In this document: piece by piece, positions 58,460 to 64,000 of the stretch
Layout of the letters: the number at the start of each line of letters is the position of its first letter
Numbering within the stretch: position 1 is the stretch's first letter
NCBI GenBank assembly: GCA_030407005.1
Contig: JAUDYN010000001.1
Span: forward strand, 372,001-436,000
Direction of reading: 5' to 3'
DNA length: 64,000 bases
DNA from: Desarmillaria ectypa
Taxonomy: Eukaryota; Basidiomycota; Agaricomycetes; Agaricales; Physalacriaceae
Program-made: the position numbers and the translations under genes
Notes under the pieces: generated by a model
What the model saw: the letters and a program-made list of their open reading frames with translations, nothing else
The model's database searches: none
What the model was told of the DNA's origin: nothing

Positions 58460-61400
58460 GTTGACAAGGGTTCAATTCCCCTTGCTCGACCTATACCTCC
58501 AGTGGTGAGTCCTCAGCTTCCGCAGGTCAGATTTACATACATGCATTAGAACATTTATCAGCAAAAAAATATATGACTTTGTTACAGACTCTGAAGCTGA
58601 AGAACCCCAAAGAATCAAATAGAAACAGGTATGTCATCCTCCTTCAAGATGCTGACATAACTATAAATAGTGAATTCTGAGCCCTCAATGAGGTGCAGGA
58701 TTTGCCAGGCAGTGCTGGCACTGCCATGAAGTCTAACAAGTTTGCCTCAGCAAACTCACTGAATACACAGGTAAAACTGTGGACTGGGGTGAGTAGATGG
58801 GACACACTAGAGCCTCTGAAGCTGAAAACCCCTGCACCTCTGTTTAGGAAGCCAAGTCCAAACCCAGCCTCACCAGGGCCATTGGGAGAACCAAGTGCCT
58901 ACCAAGGCCAAAGATCACAGCTCAGGAGCCACCTGCTATCTGGTCTGGTTGGGAGAAACCAATTGGCTGAACTGACAGTGATGATGGCATCCATATCAGT
59001 GACTGGTTCCAGTTCTGAGTACTCCACCAGAATGGATAGTAGCAGAACTCTGGCCTCATCAAGATGGGCACAGAATCCTCTCAATTCTGTGCATACTCCT
59101 GAGCAAGTATAGGCTGAAGAATTGGGGGAAGCTGCTAGCACCCAGGCAGTAAAGAGGAGGCATTCCAGCAGAAACATCACTGTCATCGAAGTACCTGATA
59201 AAGAAGACAATATAGCATTCCAGATTTGGAAAGCCAAACAATCCAAAACCCACATTCTGAAACCCAAACCACTCCATAACAAGAGAGTACTGATTTCTGA
59301 AACCCTGATGATTCTGAAAGAATCAAATCATGTGTGGTACTGACCATTTGGAGTTGACTGGACTCTATGCACTGTTCGTACCACAAAGAATTTGGCAGTC
59401 ACCAAAGCTATCCTCTCCATTTGAATTCATCCCAAATGACTTGGAGAACTCACAGAAGAACTCATCCAGAGTTTAAAAACTGAAGAGAGCCTAGCCCATG
59501 AAAAGCTCTATGAACTTCATGAACCCATTCAATATATCTGAGGTATCAAAAATTCCAGACAGGATTTTTTGGTGGATATTCAATTGGCTCCCTGTACTGG
59601 GAAACAGATGTTAACAACCAGAGCATTGTTAGATAGTGGCTGTACAGGCAACTTGATCAATTGAAACTATGTCCAACAACACCAGTTGGACATCCAAAAA
59701 GCTGCCATCCCCATTCCAGTTTATAATGCTGATAGAACTTGCAATAAGGCAGGCAACATAACTGAATTTGTGAAAATCTGAATAACCATCAGAGACCACA
59801 CTGAATGAATCAACCTAGTGGTCACAGACTTAGGTTCCAAAACCATGTATTTGGGACATGACTGGCTTAAACACCATAACCTGTTAATCAATTGGAAAAT
59901 GGGTTGAATGACTTTTGGATGCTGTTCCTATGTCAAAAGTCTGTTTTCCCTCCCTGATGCAGATAGCAAAGATCAATGGGATGAAGAGCTGGAGGAAGGC
60001 AAAAGTATTCTTGCAGTTAATGTGCAAGAAGAAGTTCTTCTAAGAGCAGTACATCATGCCAACAAGATGGCAGCAGTGGCAAATGTGGAAAAGCTGAAGA
60101 AGATGTTTGAGGAACTAGTACCTCCTCACTATCAGAGCTTTAGAGATTTATTCTCAAAGGAAAGCTTTGATGAACTCCCAGAATGGAAAGCCTGGGATCA
60201 TGCTATCAAATTGATTCCCAATGCTAAATCAACACTAGACTGTAAAGTCTACCTGCTTAACCATAATGAACAAGAACAACTGGACAATTTCTTGGACAAA
60301 AACCTTGACTCTGGATGCATTCATCCCTCAAAATCCCTGTTCACATCCCTCTTCTTCTTTGTAAAAAAGAAAGATGGTTCCCTATACTCTGTTCAAGATT
60401 ATCGGAAACTAAATGAAATGACAATCAAGAATCATTATCCTCTTCCATTAATCTCCAAACTCATTGATAAGCTACAAGAGGCCAAATACTTCTCCAAATT
60501 GGATGTCAGATGGGAATACAATAATGTATGCATCCATGACAGAGACAAAGAAAAAGCAGCATTCAGAACTAACTGAGAGCTTTTTGAACCCATAGTAATG
60601 TTCTTTGGTCTCACCAATTCACCAGCCATGTTTCAGTGAATGATGAACAACATTTTCAAGGATCTTATTGCCAGAGGAAAAGTCACCATTTACCTTGATA
60701 ACATTCTCATTTTTACCAATTCTCTTTCTGAACACTGAACCATTGTATGATAAGTCCTCCAATGACTTCATGAAAACAAACTATTTCTCAAAGCTGAGAA
60801 ATGTGAATTCAAAGTACTCGAGACTGAGCACTTAGGAGTAATCATCAGTGAAGATGCTATTTGCATAGACCCCATCAAAGTCACTGGAATTGCAGAATGC
60901 CCAACCCCAACAAAGAAAAAAGAACTTCAATCTTTTTTAGGATTCACTAACTTTTATTGAAAGTTCATTTGTGACTACTCCAAAATAGTTGGACCCTTAA
61001 CTCAGTTGATGGGCAAGATCAACTGGACATGGGGATTCAAACAGAAACAGGCATTTACACAGCTTAAACAGCTAATGACCACTAATGTGGTCCTGATGAT
61101 TCCTTCTAATGACAGAAAATTTAGAGTAGAGGCAGACTCGAGTGATGGAGCCATCAGTGCTGTTTTCTCCTAAGAACAAAATAACAAATGGAGACCCATT
61201 GCATTCATGTCCAAGACTCTGACTACAATAGAACAAAATTATGAAATCTATGATAAGGAGCTACTAGCAATCATGCTAGCACTGGAGGAATGGTGACATT
61301 ACTTAATGGGTGTCAAGGAGGAAATCAAGATATGGACAGACCATCAAAATCTCCAATATTTTCACAAACCACAGAAGCTGAACTATTGACAAGCTCGATA

Positions 61401-63252
61401 GGTCACCAAACTTGCAGAGTATCATTTCACTCTCCAACACAAGGCTGGAACAGCAAACAAGAAAGCCAATTTGCTCAGTCGACATGAAAACCACAATCAA
61501 GAAAAGGAAGACAACAAAAATGTAGTTGTTCTTTCCCTGGAATATTTCTAGGCACTCATATTGCCCACCTATGATGAGCAGATCATACAGATCAAAGATG
61601 CTACTTGACAATGGAAGCAGTGGGATACAGAGATTGAAAATCCCTTAATCACAAATGAGGAATCACCCAAAAGGATGATCTTCTCTGGTATGATGGATGA
61701 ATCTACATTCTAAAAGATGAAAATCTGCAAGGAGAAATCATCGCTCAACACCACAATCACATAATGGTTGGACATCCTGGGATTGCTAAAACCACTGAAT
61801 TAATCCTATGAGATTGTTAGTGGCCCAAAGCAAAATGGGATGTGGAGATCTACATCAAAGGATGTGAGGTATGCTAATGAACCAAGAGCAATACTCAGGC
61901 CAAAGCTGCTCTGCTTTACTCAAACATCATTCCAGATGCCCCCTGGACTCACATTTCCATTGATATGATCACTGGACTCTCAGAATCAGAAGGCTATGAT
62001 GCCTTACTTATCATCATCAACTAATTTTCCAAAAATATCATTCCTGTCCCCTGTCACAAAGAACTCTCTGCTGAAGGATAGGCCCATATACTCTGAAACC
62101 ATGTTTATGCAAAATATGGCATGCCTCAAGTAATCATTTCCAACTGAGGACCCCAATTTGTATCAGCATTCATGAAGGAACTTTACAGAATGCTGAATAT
62201 TACCCAGAACGTATCCACAGTCTATCACTCTTAGACTGATGGACAGACAGAATGGGTCAACCAAGAGATTGAAAAGTATCTATGGATTTTCATCAATCAT
62301 AGACAAACCAATTGGGTAGAATGGTTACTGCTTGCAGAATTTGCTCACAACAATTGAATTCATTCAGCGACAGGAAAAAGTCCTTTTATGGCCTTGTACA
62401 GAAGAAATCCCTGACTCCTTCCTGATTCCATGTGAAAAACTCAATTCACAAACCCCTCAGCTGTAGAATTCACAAAAACAATGGCCCAAGTTCACAAAGA
62501 GATCCATAATGCTTTGGAAAAAGCAGTGGTACAAATGAAGGTGCAATATGACAAAACAAAACAACCACCATGACAGTATCAGGTTGGTGATCACATATGG
62601 CTTGACATGACTAACCTCCACCTTCCATGACCCAAGAAAAAACTCAATGACAAATGAACAGGACTGTTCAAGATTCTTGAAAAGGCAGGAGTAGCAGTAT
62701 ACAAGCTGAAACTACCACCTCACTGGAAGATACATCCCTGATTCAATGAAAAGCTGTTGACTCCATATGTCACACCATCATTTCCCAATCAACAACAACC
62801 ACTGCCTCCTCCACCTGATCTTGTTGATAGATAGGAGGAGTATAAAATAGAAGAAGTATTAGACTCTCACACTCATCAAGTACAAGTGAAGAAAGGACAA
62901 CCATCTAAGATAGTCACTGACTATTTGGTCAAATGGAAAGGATAGACTAAAGAACACAATTCCTGGGTCCAAGAAATAGAGATGACAAATGTGAAGGATG
63001 CGATTCTGGAGTATGAAGCCAATGTTAACCATGCTCTACACACTGCCAAAATTGTAACCAAGGATAAAATTGTAACTCATCTACTTGATCATGAATACTT
63101 GGACCATAGGGATGTTGCTTACTTAGCCCAACAAAGGGATGGATGACAAAAATGGATTGTCAACCTGGATAAAGATGTGTGGAAATGACTGATTGACCAA
63201 TACTGGGTCAATCAGGCAAAATCACAACTTGAAACCCCTAAAGAAGAACCTT
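58440..63252 (+). pseudogene. G2 pol remnant
   Basis: Protease LLDSGCTGN is at about 59620. RT lies at about 60000-60760, where the catalytic box reads YLDNILIF instead of YLDD. RNase H (VEADSSDGAIS) is at about 61130 and integrase at about 61700-62500, with the zinc-finger VGHPGIAKT retained and VISN in place of VISD. A chromodomain remnant (YLVKWKG, about 62920) follows. Many codons TGG or CGA have become TGA or TAG. Pol is in the -1 frame relative to gag, as in G1. Confidence 0.88.
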
Positions 63253-63286
63253 AGCAGTTGGGATGACTGCTTTAACAAGAGAGTAA

Positions 63287-63680
63287 TGTTACAATTTTTC
63301 CATTATCTTATCATGATTTACATTGCAGTCCTTATACAACACCATCATATCCAACAAAACACCATTGTTCAGTCCAACCAAGCCTCTTACATCTCATGGA
63401 TTCCCAATCTTCTCTATCCAGTTGGTCCATGGTCATCTGACTTCTACTGTTTCATGCATGGACATTTGTGTTTCACCCATTATTAGACCCCACACTTTCA
63501 TATATAAAGTAGCGAGACTTTGTACTTAGTCTCTATCTTCTGACTAAATTGAAATCATATACCATCTACTCCACTCTTCTAAAGACTAGCTGTCCTCTTA
63601 CTTACAGGTGATTGTCCAAACATGAGACAGCCCAAGAGTGATGCACATCCCAAGATCATGTGATAGATCAGGCTGTAACA
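63287..63680 (+). repeat. G2 3' LTR
   Basis: Preceded by purine-rich AACAAGAGAGTAA; it differs from the 5' LTR by a modest number of mainly transition changes. Confidence 0.93.
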
Positions 63681-64000
63681 CTGAGGACAGATACAATCTA
63701 GTAACTCAACCCATTTCTGAATTGAAGACTACTTAATATAGTGACCCACATACAGAGGCACTAGACAAATTGATGATAGAAATCATCACCAAAAAGGTTT
63801 CATTTTCCACACCATATGAACAAGCATATAAGCTTTACATTCTGTTCACTGCAGTCCATCCTTTTGCCAAAGAGTGCAATTATATGCTCTCTAGCATCAT
63901 CTCACATTTTGAACAGCTTTTAAAACCTCCACATCAAGGTGTTAGACCATGGCCAAATGCTTCAATTCCTGTATCATAACCAAGATCAGACCAGAAACAC

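Larger units (their letters stand above)
55493..63680 (+). mobile_element. G2: complete but CpG-decayed chromovirus
   Basis: 394-bp LTRs (55493-55886 and 63287-63680) with perfect CTGAG repeats (55488-55492 and 63681-63685). Total length is 8188 bp. Gene order is as in G1. The element is full length, yet every gene contains stops, and CpG is nearly absent. It is a sister family of G1, with related proteins but LTRs alike only at the ends. Confidence 0.95.
53690..64000 (+). pseudogene. Unknown decayed element or gene hosting Y2 and G2
   Basis: CpG-poor plus-strand sequence at 53690-54197, 54436-55492 and 63681-64000 keeps long stretches of one protein-like frame. Examples are VDISSTPAAVYQQQTDMFYL, LADFQAILQLNSTLIDIPLL, DESVTFASKEFMMKTLEHYI and, after G2, KVSFSTPYEQAYKLYIL. 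Removing G2 and one CTGAG joins the last two parts. The frame has several stops, mostly TGA or TAG at likely former CpG. I do not recognise the protein. It extends beyond the window, so it may be a large mobile element of its own. Confidence 0.4.

Overview
The window looks like a repeat-rich, subtelomere-like or accessory region of a filamentous basidiomycete (Agaricomycetes-type) genome. The reasons are genes split by many GT-AG introns of about 50 bp, a fungal cytochrome P450 with a split haem motif, secreted GH17 glucanase-like genes, F-box proteins, an F-BAR/SH3 protein of the Cdc15/Imp2 type, and Ty3/gypsy chromoviruses with a C-terminal chromodomain. No rRNA, tRNA or CRISPR array was recognised. 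Coordinates and reading frames were worked out by eye, so intron borders away from those stated are approximate.

Layout. Bases 1-1860 hold no confident gene. Bases 1865-7391 are arm A of a large inverted duplication: a P450 gene (+) converging on an uncharacterised gene (-). Two solo LTRs have broken the P450. Arm B is 52746-34498: its P450 (-) looks intact, but the partner gene is split by a 13.7-kb retrotransposon insertion. Between the arms lie a small hypothetical gene, a decayed F-box/LRR gene, and two GH17 genes in direct orientation (12291-10816 and 29410-27915). The GH17 copies are pushed apart by about 15 kb of transposons. A single-copy F-BAR/SH3 gene follows at 32524-30891.

Mobile DNA dominates. 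Element T1 (35210-48947, 645-bp LTRs, 5-bp target duplication) is a non-autonomous-looking LTR element with one long unfamiliar reading frame. Inside it sits chromovirus G1 (37194-47081, 424-bp LTRs, target duplication AGCAT), and inside G1's gag sits a 1439-bp solo LTR (X1). Chromovirus G2 (55493-63680, target duplication CTGAG) lies in an unknown decayed element. Chromovirus G3 (15153-24687) carries two 1291-bp X LTRs nested in opposite orientation, and a truncated relative (G4) follows it. G2, G3 and G4 have lost nearly all CpG, as expected from cytosine-methylation-driven (RIP-like) decay. G1 is young and only beginning to show it.

Most interesting signals. G1, G2 and G3 each have a primer-binding site next to the 5' LTR that is complementary to the predicted start of their own transcript, with a different sequence in each. 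This is compensatory evidence for Tf1-type self-priming. All three also show a hydrophobic membrane-helix segment in a small open frame between the primer site and gag. G1 and G2 share apparent frame changes, including a gag-pol overlap that stays conserved. The T1 frame matches no family I know.
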